Positions 1-7,876 of a DNA stretch of 32,365 nucleotides are shown one piece after another. The stretch comes from Planctomycetales bacterium (GTDB lineage: Bacteria > Planctomycetota > Planctomycetia > Pirellulales > S012-138). The translations under genes were made by a program, and so were the position numbers. The stretch covers positions 1 to 32,365 of the forward strand of contig WFOE01000043.1 of NCBI GenBank assembly GCA_015488215.1. The letters run 5' to 3'. Below the pieces are notes generated by a model. That model worked only from the letters and a program-made list of their open reading frames with translations. It was not told the origin of the DNA and searched no databases. The number at the start of each line of letters is the position of its first letter. Within the stretch, counting starts at the first letter, position 1.

Positions 1-621
1 GACGTAGGCCAGGTTGGCATAGGCGGCCGCGTCGTCGCCCGTGCGACGGAACATGGCCAGTGCCTTGTCGAACTTGCCTTGGGAACCGAGCACCAGGCCC
101 AGGTTCACTGCCGCCCGTTTGTGGCCCGGGTTGGCCTGAAGGGCCTGTTCCAGATACTGCTGGGCGACATCCAAACGGTGCTGCAAGTAGTACAGGTAAC
201 CCAGGTCGGCCAACAGATCAGGCGAGCGTTGGCCCAACTGGTAGGCTTGCTGGAGGTACTGTTCGGCTTGCTCCAGCTTCCCTTCCCGGGCGGCCATCAC
301 CCCCAGGCGATGGTACACGCGGCCGTCGGAAGGGTTCTGCTGCAAGAGCAACTGGTAGGCCCGGCGTGCCCGATCCAGTTGGTTGCGCCGTTCCAGGATG
401 CGGGCCAGTTTGAAGTCGGCTTCGTACTGCTTCGGGTTGGCCGGGGCGGAGGCCGTCACGGCGGCTTTGCCGCTCGGCGGCGAGGGCCGTTGCACCAAGG
501 CCTTTTTGCCGGTGCCAATCTGCGAAATCGACGGCAACGTGGATTCGGTCGTGGTGGCACAGCCCACGGCGGTTCCCAGCACCAGCAGTGCGAGGGCTTT
601 GCGCCAGGCGGAAAAACGCAT
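1..621 (-). CDS. TPR-repeat lipoprotein, C-terminus cut by window edge
   Basis: The frame is open from an ATG at 621 to the first base of the window (207 codons, no stop), so the gene continues to the left. The N-terminus reads as a lipoprotein signal peptide (hydrophobic run ending in a GTAVGC lipobox), followed by a Ser/Pro/Ala-rich linker. From about residue 65, tandem TPR helices follow (for example YHRLGVMAAREGKLEQAEQY and LLADLGYLYYLQHRLDVA). It lies last in a minus-strand run behind the OmpA-like lipoprotein and the secretin. In Tad/Flp pilus loci a TPR lipoprotein (TadD type) is usual, so that role is likely but inferred. Large open frames on the other strand here are shadows. Confidence 0.85.
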   Translation of the reverse strand, partial: MRFSAWRKALALLVLGTAVGCATTTESTLPSISQIGTGKKALVQRPSPPSGKAAVTASAPANPKQYEADFKLARILERRNQLDRARRAYQLLLQQNPSDGRVYHRLGVMAAREGKLEQAEQYLQQAYQLGQRSPDLLADLGYLYYLQHRLDVAQQYLEQALQANPGHKRAAVNLGLVLGSQGKFDKALAMFRRTGDDAAAYANLAYV

Positions 622-711
622 GGTAACTCCTTTTACCGTAACGGTTCGGCAAGTGTTCAGGCGATCCGTCGCCCCTGTTCTGCGGAGGAAGCTCCAACTG
701 GACACTTCAGG

Positions 712-1296
712 CTAGAACCCTCCGCCGAATCCCATTCCGAATCCGAACGGGCCGAACGGTCCCAGGCCGAAGAAGTTCCGCGACCCCCAGCGGCCGATCG
801 CCCGCCGATACGCCGCGGCGTCTTCGGTGGCTTTCATGCCGGGCACATAGGCCGGGGCGACGACCACCCGTTGCTCGGCGTCTTCGATACCCATGGCCGT
901 CAAGGCACGCACGACCACCTCGCGGCGTTTCAGGTCCAGTTCGCGATTAGGATGAACCGGATAGCGGAAGCGGGTGCCCGGACGGACCGAGGTCGTGCTC
1001 CGTTCAATCACCACGGGGAAGTCCTGCCCTTGACGCAGGCGATAGGCGATTTGTTTCACGTGATCCTCGCCGGCCGTGTTCAGCACGTGATCGTTGTATT
1101 GGAACTCGTGCTGGTGGACAACGAAGTCGGACGCTTCGGCGTTGGCTTCCTGGGCACGCATGATTGCGTCGTGCTTAGCTCCCAGGGGTTCCACCGGCGG
1201 GGGAGGCTGGTACACCGCCTGAACCTTGTGCAGGTAGTGACATCCGCCACTGGTTGCCACAACGGCCATCAGTCCCAGTACAAGCAGCTTACGCAT
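712..1296 (-). CDS. OmpA-like lipoprotein, pilus locus
   Basis: A 194-residue protein. The ATG at 1296 is chosen because GGAGGAG lies just upstream and the protein then opens with a lipoprotein signal peptide ending in SGGC; the frame itself stays open to 1524 without a better start. Residues about 75-165 resemble the OmpA C-terminal peptidoglycan-binding fold: a pattern of N-H-V-L-N, a V-V-I-E strand, an arginine-rich helix (LDLKRREVVVRAL) and a final V-V-V-A-P strand. The C-terminus is Gly/Phe-rich (FGLGPFGPFGFGMGFGGGF). It sits 59 nt after the secretin gene on the same strand, so it probably anchors the pilus machinery to the outer membrane or cell wall. The OmpA match is by pattern only and is moderate. 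Confidence 0.75.
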   Translation of the reverse strand: MRKLLVLGLMAVVATSGGCHYLHKVQAVYQPPPPVEPLGAKHDAIMRAQEANAEASDFVVHQHEFQYNDHVLNTAGEDHVKQIAYRLRQGQDFPVVIERSTTSVRPGTRFRYPVHPNRELDLKRREVVVRALTAMGIEDAEQRVVVAPAYVPGMKATEDAAAYRRAIGRWGSRNFFGLGPFGPFGFGMGFGGGF

Positions 1297-1355
1297 TGTA
1301 TCGTCTCCTCCGTGGATTCTTTGGCGTAGGAATTTCGCCCCGGAGCCTGTTGCGG

Positions 1356-2993
1356 TTAGTCCGAAAATCCGCAGGGCCCCTGCACATAGTGGCTTTCCAT
1401 CACCTGGTAGGTGGGAACGTGTTTGGCGTCGATCAGCGCCTGGTGCTTGGCCTTGTGGTAAGCCTGTTGCTGTCGGGGCCAGACGGTGCTGCGGTAGTGG
1501 CAGTTGGGATCCCCTTCGATCCAACCGTGGACGTAGAAGGTCCAGTCGTCCGGTTCGGTCAGGTCAGCTCCCGGCAACAGCAGCGACACGTCTTCCGGCT
1601 CCAGCGGATGCACCAGCTCGGGCGAGACGAGCACGATCAGTTCCGTCTCGTCCCGCTGGACGCTCTTGCGGGTAAACAGGGCGTTGAGCACCGGGATGCT
1701 CTCCACGAAGGGCAAGCCGACCCGGTTTCCTTCCTGCTGGTCCTTGATCAACCCGGCGATAGCCAACCACTGGCCTTCGCGCAGTTCCACGGTGGTGAAC
1801 ACAGCCCGAGTATCCAGCCCCGGAATCCCGTCCACCGTGTTGTCATCATTCAGCGTGCTGAACGAAGGGATGACCTGCAGCCGCACGCGGTCTTTGTCGA
1901 TGATGGTGGGAATGAAGGTCAACTGGGTGCCGAAACCGCGGAACGTGGTGGTGGCGGCTCCCACTCCCTGCACGCCGACCACGGTGGGTACGGCAAACTC
2001 GCCTCCGGCAATAAAGCTGGCCGGACGACCGTTCAGGGCCACCAGCGTCGGCTCGGCCAGAATCTTGGCATACCCTTGCGAGGAGAGGGCATCCAGGGCC
2101 AGGAACACGTCCTCGGTATTGAGCACCACGCTCCCGGCCGCGTCGGTCAGCCCGAGCAGCGTGTTGAACGAAAAGTCGCCCGAGGTGACGTTGATCCGGT
2201 TGCCAAAGCGACGCAAGGCGGTCCGACTCACTTCGGCAATGCGAACCTTGAGCATCACCTGTTTTTCGCCCGGAACGTCCAGCAGGTTGATGACCTTGGT
2301 CGAAGGCAGATCCTGCCCGGCAATGGCCGGCGCGGCGTCGCCCGCCCCCACCGCGTTGAAGTACCACAAGTTGCCCCCCTGCTGGTTGGCCAGTTGATTG
2401 CTGACGATGGCCAGGATTTGGGCCGCTTCTTCCGAGTCGCGGGCTTGCCCCCGCACGATGATCTTGTCGGCCACCGGGATCAGTTGCACGAAGCTGTTGG
2501 GAAACAGCTCGTTGATCCGGTCCTGCAACCGGCCGTATTCCAGCTCCAACTGGTCCTGGGCCAGTTCGTCGCTGGCCACGCGAACCAGGTACCGCAGCAC
2601 CTGAGTTTGATTCTGATGCTCGAACCACAGGGTCATCGTCGTGTGGCCGGACTTCTTGCCAATTAGCTCCAGCTCCGTGGGACTGAACTGCAACACTTCG
2701 GCGATGTCCGGGTTGGTGATCGAGATGCGAAGCACCGGGCTTTTGGTGCGGATGAGCTTCGACTGGTTCGGTTCCAGGTCGAAGGTCAGCTCCGGATTGA
2801 CCACGTCGGCGATCAGATTCTTTTCTTTGGCCTTGGCCTGTGGCGAGGCCGGCACCGGCGAAATGGTGTACATTCGCTCGTCGTTCGGTGGCGGCGACTG
2901 CTGGGCCAAAGCGGGCGTTTCCAGGCTCCCAAGCCCCAAACCGAAGACCCACACCCAGAGAGTGTGTGCAACAAAGAAAGGCTTGCGGGTCAT
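1356..2993 (-). CDS. cpaC: CpaC/RcpA-like secretin of a Tad-type pilus
   Basis: A 545-residue outer-membrane secretin. A signal peptide (about 1-30, ending PALA) is followed by a T2SS/T3SS pilus N-terminal domain (about 68-140, starting LTFDLEPNQSKLI), a BON-like segment (about 150-205) and the secretin domain (about 245-465). Secretin hallmarks are AKILAEPTLVALNGRPASF (309-327), the GQWLAIAGLI strand pair, PVLNALF and ELIVLVSPELV. The order N-domain, BON, secretin is that of CpaC/RcpA in Tad/Flp pili rather than PilQ or GspD. A tail of about 80 residues rich in Tyr and His follows. The start has AGGGGGAA upstream. It is the first gene of the visible minus-strand run; the motor ATPase and TadB/C would lie outside the window. 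Confidence 0.92.
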   Translation of the reverse strand: MTRKPFFVAHTLWVWVFGLGLGSLETPALAQQSPPPNDERMYTISPVPASPQAKAKEKNLIADVVNPELTFDLEPNQSKLIRTKSPVLRISITNPDIAEVLQFSPTELELIGKKSGHTTMTLWFEHQNQTQVLRYLVRVASDELAQDQLELEYGRLQDRINELFPNSFVQLIPVADKIIVRGQARDSEEAAQILAIVSNQLANQQGGNLWYFNAVGAGDAAPAIAGQDLPSTKVINLLDVPGEKQVMLKVRIAEVSRTALRRFGNRINVTSGDFSFNTLLGLTDAAGSVVLNTEDVFLALDALSSQGYAKILAEPTLVALNGRPASFIAGGEFAVPTVVGVQGVGAATTTFRGFGTQLTFIPTIIDKDRVRLQVIPSFSTLNDDNTVDGIPGLDTRAVFTTVELREGQWLAIAGLIKDQQEGNRVGLPFVESIPVLNALFTRKSVQRDETELIVLVSPELVHPLEPEDVSLLLPGADLTEPDDWTFYVHGWIEGDPNCHYRSTVWPRQQQAYHKAKHQALIDAKHVPTYQVMESHYVQGPCGFSD

Positions 2994-3559
2994 TGGTCTT
3001 CCCCCTTGAAGAACGCTTTCAAAACTGGTGAAGTCGGTTGTGTTCCATTTCCGCTAGGAACGGTTCCCACGTCTCGCAGGCCATACGTCTTTGAGGCCAA
3101 CGTCTTTGAGGCCATCGGTCCTGGCGACCAGGAGGTGCCCGGCAGATTCTTTTTCTTTGCCCGGCAGGAACCGACACCTGGGCCATCGCGGTAAGGGTAC
3201 GGCTGTAATGTCGGTATCGGCTCTACGGACAAAGCCGATGAAAAAAATCCTGCCAGTTCTTCCCCTGTTGGGGAGCCCGATCACTGATCGCTGTTACCGG
3301 ACCAGACCGCAAACTCGGTGTCATTTATTCCGGCTGCCTGACCGGCAACGTCATCCTCCCGCGAAGGCTCCAAATTTTCACCGTCCAGGGGAGCGTATCG
3401 ATTTTTCCTCCAAGTTTGTTCTCTTTGCCGCCCGATGATGAACGCTGGAGTACCCGAACTGGGGATTCGATTCTGCGCCGCAGGGCGCGTTGGACTGAGC
3501 AAGGGGCAGCCTTCGGGGATCCGGGCTGCTAGCACGTGTCATAACTGAGGGAACAAGTC
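2994..3559. other. 566-bp intergenic region, secretin leader
   Basis: No convincing gene. The divergent flanking genes (secretin on minus, Cys-rich protein on plus) both read out of it, so it must hold promoters for both, but I find no strong -35/-10 pair. Visible structure: a 15-bp tandem repeat at 3085-3114 with a degenerate third copy at 3069-3083; a 7-bp hairpin ATCGGCT/AGCCGAT near 3214-3237; and a GCAGCC/GGCTGC hairpin near 3503-3525. Short open frames on both strands have no ribosome site and no family resemblance. Confidence 0.6.
3069..3114. repeat. 15-bp tandem repeat, three copies
   Basis: ACGTCTTTGAGGCCA occurs at 3085-3099 and again immediately at 3100-3114. A third copy with three changes (ACGTCTCGCAGGCCA) lies at 3069-3083, separated by one base. 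On the minus strand the unit reads TGGCCTCAAAGACGT, about 75 nt upstream of the secretin start, inside its leader or promoter. Function is unknown; repeated protein-binding sites are one possibility. Confidence 0.85.
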
Positions 3560-4156
3560 ATGCAAACTCAAATAGTGATCTTTCTGGGATTGGTTCTCCT
3601 GGGTGGCGGGCAACCCGCCGACGACAGCTCCCCTTCGGATGCTCCGGCCCCTGTTGCCCGGCAAGCGGAGCCAGCCGAGGCTCCCAGTTGCTGTGATCCC
3701 TGCGATGATTGTTGCCATCACGGCCGCTGCGGGCACGAGTCGGTCTGCCGGTGGATGATGCGCGAAATGTGCCTGGGACCGCTGTTCCACGGCGATTGCA
3801 ACATGGTTCCCCATTCTGCTTACTTCCCGGAACTGCACGGCTACTACTACTTCCGCCCCTACCACTACAGCCACATCCGGCAGCACCAGGAGTTTGTCAG
3901 TAGCTTTGGCGAAGACCCGCGAGCCCCTTACGCTAACACGATCTTCCAGCAGGTGTACAAGCAGATGACGGCCAAGGGTTCCGGTAGCGCCGCGCCCCAG
4001 CGGTTGCCCTTCCCGGCGGCCAAGGCCAAAGCTAAAGGGGACCGCTCAGTGCAGACGTCGGCCCGGCCGGTACTCAAACAAGTCTCGCACCAGCGCGTGA
4101 TTAGCCGGTTGGCGACTCGGCGCGCTCGTAAGCCCGTCCTTTCCCGACGCAAATAA
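3560..4156 (+). CDS. small exported Cys/Tyr/His-rich protein
   Basis: A 198-residue protein of no family I can name, of a kind seen in planctomycetes. The ATG has GAGGGA upstream. A hydrophobic N-terminus (IVIFLGLVLLGG) suggests export. Residues 43-62 form a Cys/His cluster (CCDPCDDCCHHGRCGHESVC) that could bind metal or form disulfides. A middle segment is Tyr/His-rich (ELHGYYYFRPYHYSHIRQHQ), and the last 60 residues are strongly basic (Lys/Arg/Ala), which would suit contact with an acidic polymer or surface. It is a single gene with its own terminator directly downstream. Confidence 0.8.
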   Translation: MQTQIVIFLGLVLLGGGQPADDSSPSDAPAPVARQAEPAEAPSCCDPCDDCCHHGRCGHESVCRWMMREMCLGPLFHGDCNMVPHSAYFPELHGYYYFRPYHYSHIRQHQEFVSSFGEDPRAPYANTIFQQVYKQMTAKGSGSAAPQRLPFPAAKAKAKGDRSVQTSARPVLKQVSHQRVISRLATRRARKPVLSRRK

Positions 4157-4187
4157 CCCGCACCATCCGAAAAACAAGCACCTATAG

Positions 4188-4218
4188 CGGCCGGCCCAAT
4201 GGGGCCGGTCGTTTTTTT
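4188..4218 (+). terminator. rho-independent terminator shared by convergent genes
   Basis: A 10-bp stem (4188-4197 with 4202-4211, core CCGGCCC/GGGCCGG, one G-U pair) with a 4-nt loop is followed by seven T residues (4212-4218). It lies 31 nt after the plus-strand stop at 4156. The minus-strand M48 gene ends in the same element: its stop codon is at 4217-4219, within the T-tract. Confidence 0.9.
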
Positions 4219-5380
4219 ACGGCCCCGAAGCCCCCGCGGCCCGACCGGAATCTCCCGTAATCTCTTCCAGCGGGGGAACCAGCAGCCGGGCCGGAACGGC
4301 TGCATGCACTGGGGTCGATTCAGAGCCCTGGGGGAATAAACGAGCCAGGAACTCCAGGCGCGCCGAAACGGTCGGATGCGAATCTTCCACCACGCCGGCT
4401 TCTTCTTCCGACAGGCGGCGGCGCAGATACTCCAAGGCCAGAGGGCCCGGCTCCTGCCACTGGGCGGCAAACTCCGCCAGAAACGCCCGCCACTGGGTCC
4501 AGTCCTGCGGCATCTCTCCCCGTTCGGCCAGCCGCAACTGGAACTGCGTGGCCACCCACCATTCCTTCAACAGCGTGCGGCTGGCCAGCTCCGCGCCGAC
4601 GACCGTGGCGCTTGCCCAGTCGGCCAGGTACTCCTGCGTGTGCTGCAAGGGGCGATAGACTCTCCGCAACACCCAAAGCACTCCCCAGCCTAGCCACCAC
4701 AGGGGGTCCAGCATCCGCACCCTCAGCCACAGCGGCAGCACCAAATCCCGGTGCAGGGCCTCGGAAAACCGGTACAAGAACACCGTTGTGGTCGTATCCT
4801 GGCCCAGATGGGAAAACTCGTGAGCCAGCAGGGCTTTCAGCTCTCCTACGTCGAAAACCAGCAACTGGGGAATCCCCAGCACCAGCACCAGCCGCCGCCG
4901 TGTATAAATGCCGAACCGCCGCTGCTCGACCACAAAGCATTGCGGCTCCACGCTCAGGCGAATCTCGTCCGGACACGGCTTGTGCAACTGTTCGGCCAGA
5001 TTCCGGCAAAGCTGGTAAAGCGGCTCGGCCTCCTGCGGACTGAGCGAACGGCAAGACGACTCGGCCGGTTGGTCTTCCAGGACCGGGGTGACCAGATACC
5101 GTAACAGCCGTACCGCTTGCCAGGCATAGTACAAGCTGACTGTTCCGAGCAAAGCCAGGACCACTGCTGCCTGGGAGCTGTGCTGTTCGGCGCTGGCCCA
5201 ACGAATCCACCCCCCGATGCTCCACCCGGCCGTGACGAACGCGGCCATGCTCCCTCCCACGGTAAACACCACCACTGCCGTCCAGGCCGCCAAACGCAGG
5301 GTCCAGGCACGCAGACGTATCCCCCAGGGTGGCTTTCTCTCATGGCTCCAGGAGTGTCGGAACAGGGGTTTTGCGAACAT
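4217..5380 (-). CDS. M48-family membrane metallopeptidase
   Basis: A 387-residue zinc peptidase. Two membrane segments lie at about 30-55 and 70-90, then the catalytic domain. HEFSH at 187-191 is the HExxH zinc motif, EYLAD at 250-254 carries the third zinc ligand, and a late SHPTVSARL matches the conserved His-Pro...Arg of M48. The layout resembles HtpX/BepA-type peptidases but with the membrane segments before the domain, so the substrate is unknown; membrane or envelope protein quality control is the usual role. The ATG at 5380 has only a weak GAG upstream. It is convergent with the small Cys-rich gene and its stop lies in the shared terminator. Confidence 0.88.
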   Translation of the reverse strand: MFAKPLFRHSWSHERKPPWGIRLRAWTLRLAAWTAVVVFTVGGSMAAFVTAGWSIGGWIRWASAEQHSSQAAVVLALLGTVSLYYAWQAVRLLRYLVTPVLEDQPAESSCRSLSPQEAEPLYQLCRNLAEQLHKPCPDEIRLSVEPQCFVVEQRRFGIYTRRRLVLVLGIPQLLVFDVGELKALLAHEFSHLGQDTTTTVFLYRFSEALHRDLVLPLWLRVRMLDPLWWLGWGVLWVLRRVYRPLQHTQEYLADWASATVVGAELASRTLLKEWWVATQFQLRLAERGEMPQDWTQWRAFLAEFAAQWQEPGPLALEYLRRRLSEEEAGVVEDSHPTVSARLEFLARLFPQGSESTPVHAAVPARLLVPPLEEITGDSGRAAGASGP

Positions 5381-5552
5381 GACATCAACTCAGTCAAACA
5401 AGCCAAACTGTTCCGGCAACCGGCCCCCCTGGAAATGTAACAACACACTCTGCCCGGCAAGGACGAAGATTGTCTCTCTCCAAGCCAGGGCAAGAAGAGT
5501 CTACCAGAAATAACGGAAAAATGGAAAAGATTGGGTATGTACAAAAAATAGG

Positions 5553-5580
5553 TTGAATGGGAGGTTTTCCCGGGTACAAT
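5553..5580 (+). promoter_or_regulatory. sigma-70 promoter for the sigma-54 activator gene
   Basis: TTGAAT at 5553-5558 and TACAAT at 5575-5580 are separated by 16 bp, close to consensus. Transcription should start near 5587, giving a leader of about 70 nt if translation starts at 5657. Confidence 0.65.
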
Positions 5581-5656
5581 CGCCCATGCCACCGCTCTTG
5601 TGCTTGATTTGTCGCTTGGATGCGGTGAGGTCTTCTTCTGCTGGGAACAAGCGGAC

Positions 5657-7057
5657 ATGGGCCAAGCTGGCAGCGGACTCTGGGGAGTTTTGACCGACGA
5701 TCCGGCTCAGGCCGAAATGCTGCGGCAGAGCTGGCCTGGGCCGTTGCAGTCGTTTTCCTGGAGTGAGCCACCGGCCCGATTCCCCGGGGACGGCGTTTTG
5801 CTGGACCTGTGCCATCCGTCTCGCTGGTCGGATGTGCCGACCATCTGCCACAAGCTCCGCCAGAACCGGGCAGGGGCACTTGCAGTTCTCGGCCTGGTGC
5901 ACCAAGGCATCCCCGTTTCCCAACTCACCTGTGCGGATCAGCACCTGACGGCCGTCCTGCCCATCGATCAGGTGCCGCAATGGCTAGCCCGGCAGAGCCT
6001 CGACTCCTTGCTGAGAATGGAGCAGCAGCTTGCCCCGCAACGGTTCCAGGGACGGCGGGAGCTGACCCTCGACGGCAAGGGCATGTTTTTTACGTACACG
6101 CCCCGTTTGTTCTCTCTGTTTGAAGAACTGCCGGTGGCCGCCCGGCACGATGTAACGGTCCTTTTGACCGGAGAGACGGGCACCGGCAAAACCACCCTGG
6201 CCCGGCTCATCCATCAGATGTCCCCTCGGGCGGCTGCTCCGTTCGTCCACGTGGCCTGCGGCGGACTGGCCAAGGAGCTGATTGATAGTGAATTGTTCGG
6301 TCACGTTCGCGGCGCATTTACTGGCGCGGATCGGAACAAAATCGGCAAGTTCCAGTTGGCCGATGGGGGAACCATCCTGCTGGACGAGATCGAGGTTCTT
6401 GGCCCGGCCCAACAAGCCAAGCTCCTCCGCGTGCTGGAAACCGGCGAGTTCGAGCCGGTGGGTTCGAACAACACTATCCGAGCCAACGTGCGAATCATCG
6501 CCGCCAGCAACGTCGATCTGGAAGCAGCCATCCAGCGGGGCGAGTTTCGCGCCGACCTCTACTTCCGGCTTAAGCAACTGGTGTTTCATCTTCCGCCGCT
6601 GGTCCAACGTCCCCGGGACATCGTTCCCTTGGCCCAGTGGATCATCGAGGAAGCCGCTCAGGAAATGCAAACGCCGATCAGGCTCGTCGAGCCGAAGGTG
6701 TTCGACGTGTTGCGAACCCACCGCTGGCCGGGCAACATTCGCGAACTGCGCAACGAGATGCGCCGCCTGGTGATGTTTTGCCGGGATGGAGTGATCCGGG
6801 CCGGAAGCCTTTCGCCTACGCTGGCCTGCCAGGAAATCCTTGCTCCGGCGGCGGTCGAAACAGCCAATCTCAGTGCCCAGTTGGCCCAGACCGAACGGGA
6901 AAAGATCGAACAGATGCTCCGCCAGCACAACTTCAATCGCACGGCCACCGCCAAGGCACTGGGGATCAGTCGGGTGACGCTCTACAACAAGATTCGCAAA
7001 TACAACATTCGCCTCACCGGCCGTTCCGAGCGACCCTCGGCGGAAACAGACCCATAG
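5657..7057 (+). CDS. sigma-54-dependent transcriptional activator, NtrC family
   Basis: A 466-residue bacterial enhancer-binding protein. The N-terminal 110 residues look like a divergent response-receiver fold: TDD near the start, and D50 in a LLDLCHP stretch that matches the phospho-acceptor strand, but the usual conserved Lys is absent. The AAA+ domain has GETGTGKT (172-179), an intact GAFTGA loop (219-224) for sigma-54 contact, and Walker B LLDEIE (D243). WPGNIREL and a Fis-type helix-turn-helix (TATAKALGISRVTLYNKI) close the protein. A GTG at 5600 would add 19 residues; ATG 5657 is preferred because the fold begins there, though its ribosome site is weak. No histidine kinase is adjacent, so its signal and target operon are unknown. 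Confidence 0.92.
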   Translation: MGQAGSGLWGVLTDDPAQAEMLRQSWPGPLQSFSWSEPPARFPGDGVLLDLCHPSRWSDVPTICHKLRQNRAGALAVLGLVHQGIPVSQLTCADQHLTAVLPIDQVPQWLARQSLDSLLRMEQQLAPQRFQGRRELTLDGKGMFFTYTPRLFSLFEELPVAARHDVTVLLTGETGTGKTTLARLIHQMSPRAAAPFVHVACGGLAKELIDSELFGHVRGAFTGADRNKIGKFQLADGGTILLDEIEVLGPAQQAKLLRVLETGEFEPVGSNNTIRANVRIIAASNVDLEAAIQRGEFRADLYFRLKQLVFHLPPLVQRPRDIVPLAQWIIEEAAQEMQTPIRLVEPKVFDVLRTHRWPGNIRELRNEMRRLVMFCRDGVIRAGSLSPTLACQEILAPAAVETANLSAQLAQTEREKIEQMLRQHNFNRTATAKALGISRVTLYNKIRKYNIRLTGRSERPSAETDP

Positions 7058-7219
7058 AACAGCAAGTCCCGGAAAAAGAGAGCGTATACCACACACCACG
7101 TGCGAAAAACGCCGGCGCTGTTCTCCGAAACCCCGAAGCCGTACGTCTCTTTCGCACGCCGACGAGGCTATCTTCTGCTGCCAAATCAGCACAGCAACCG
7201 CTCACCCTTGACGAAGCGG

Positions 7220-7444
7220 CTAGACAGTCGCCGGCGGACAAAGCGGAGCGGCGGAAGCAGGCTCGCTTGCGGCAGGCGAAACAGCCTTTTGATGTACGGG
7301 GACCAATTCGGCACGGTGGACGGGCACGTCTCGCGGGGCTTCGATCCCCAATCGCACCCGATTGCCGCGAATCTCCAGCACCGTAACCACGATATCGGAG
7401 CCGATGACGATCTTTTCGTCCACTTTGCGGGAAAGAACCAACAT
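7220..7444 (-). CDS. csrA: CsrA, post-transcriptional regulator
   Basis: A 74-residue RNA-binding protein. MLVLSRKVDEKIVIG at the N-terminus, then a V-T-V-L-E-I strand and RLGIEAPRDVPVHR, are the CsrA/RsmA signature, including the C-terminal Arg of the RNA-binding face. ATG 7444 has a perfect AGGAGG (minus strand of 7453-7458) 8 nt upstream; the frame is open further upstream but only out of this RBS. CsrA dimers bind GGA motifs in mRNA leaders to block or stabilise translation. The SD itself contains GGA, which fits autoregulation. After the core (about 50 residues) there is an Ala/Pro-rich tail. In flagellated bacteria fliW often neighbours csrA; it is not seen here. Confidence 0.95.
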   Translation of the reverse strand: MLVLSRKVDEKIVIGSDIVVTVLEIRGNRVRLGIEAPRDVPVHRAELVPVHQKAVSPAASEPASAAPLCPPATV

Positions 7445-7580
7445 CTTGAACACCTCCTTGCACAAGCGGGCAGCGATGGGAACTTTCTTTTGCTGGGCTT
7501 TTCCGTAATGGCCCAAGCGAATGTCAAAGACCGGTTTAGATTGGCGGGAACCAGCAAGGCAGGACAATCGCTTTGTAGGG

Positions 7581-7589
7581 ATTGTAGCA
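7581..7589 (-). promoter_or_regulatory. possible extended -10 promoter of csrA
   Basis: On the minus strand the bases read TGCTACAAT, an extended -10 (TGn plus TACAAT). No good -35 is seen at the usual spacing. Transcription would start near 7574, about 130 nt before the csrA ATG. Confidence 0.4.
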
Positions 7590-7804
7590 ATCAAAATGCC
7601 AGGGGAAAGTGTTCAAGCGGGTTTTTCCCTCAAGATTCAACCCAACCAAGTGAGATGGAAAGATTTGAGAAAATGAATCTCCCTCATGCTAGCATTGCTG
7701 TCATGTGACAGGGGGGAACACCGCATTGTGCAATCGGTCCCCACCCGGTCAATCTGGCAACAGCAAGGCCCCCAGCGGGTAAGTCTTTCCCGGCCGCGCC
7801 AGGA

Positions 7805-7844
7805 AACGAAAATCCCACCAGAACCGCAACGGGCCTGGTGGGAT
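7805..7844 (-). terminator. rho-independent terminator of the haem-protein gene
   Basis: A perfect 10-bp stem (ATCCCACCAG/CTGGTGGGAT; 7812-7821 with 7835-7844) is followed on the minus strand by TTTTCGTTT. It lies 32 nt after the stop of the gene ending at 7877. Confidence 0.85.
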
Positions 7845-7876
7845 GTAGTCGTTTGGGCGATGGGAAATGCAAACGG

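Larger units (their letters stand above)
7445..7876. other. 432-bp intergenic region, csrA leader and upstream
   Basis: No gene seen. The right side holds the terminator of the minus-strand haem-protein gene. The left side should hold the csrA promoter and its leader of roughly 130 nt, in which GGA occurs in the SD and once more about 45 nt upstream of the start. A perfect dyad CTGTCATGTGACAG (arms CTGTCA/TGACAG) sits at 7698-7711, and a smaller palindrome ATTGTGCAAT near 7725-7734. Confidence 0.55.

Noticed and set aside
79-1329. Long plus-strand open frame of 416 codons
   Set aside because: It is the complement of two minus-strand genes with lipoprotein signals, good ribosome sites and TPR/OmpA patterns. 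Its own translation has no family resemblance.
1254-2666. Plus-strand frame of 470 codons inside the secretin gene
   Set aside because: The minus strand here encodes a clear secretin; this is its antisense shadow.
3069-3114. CRISPR array
   Set aside because: The copies are adjacent with no spacers and no cas genes are in the window.
3238-3438. Possible small exported protein starting MKKILPVLPLLG
   Set aside because: There is no ribosome site before the ATG, and the sequence after the hydrophobic start looks random.
5586-5693. Short 35-codon frame near the transcription start of the sigma-54 activator
   Set aside because: It would be almost leaderless and overlaps the activator frame. It has no recognisable features and is too short to support.
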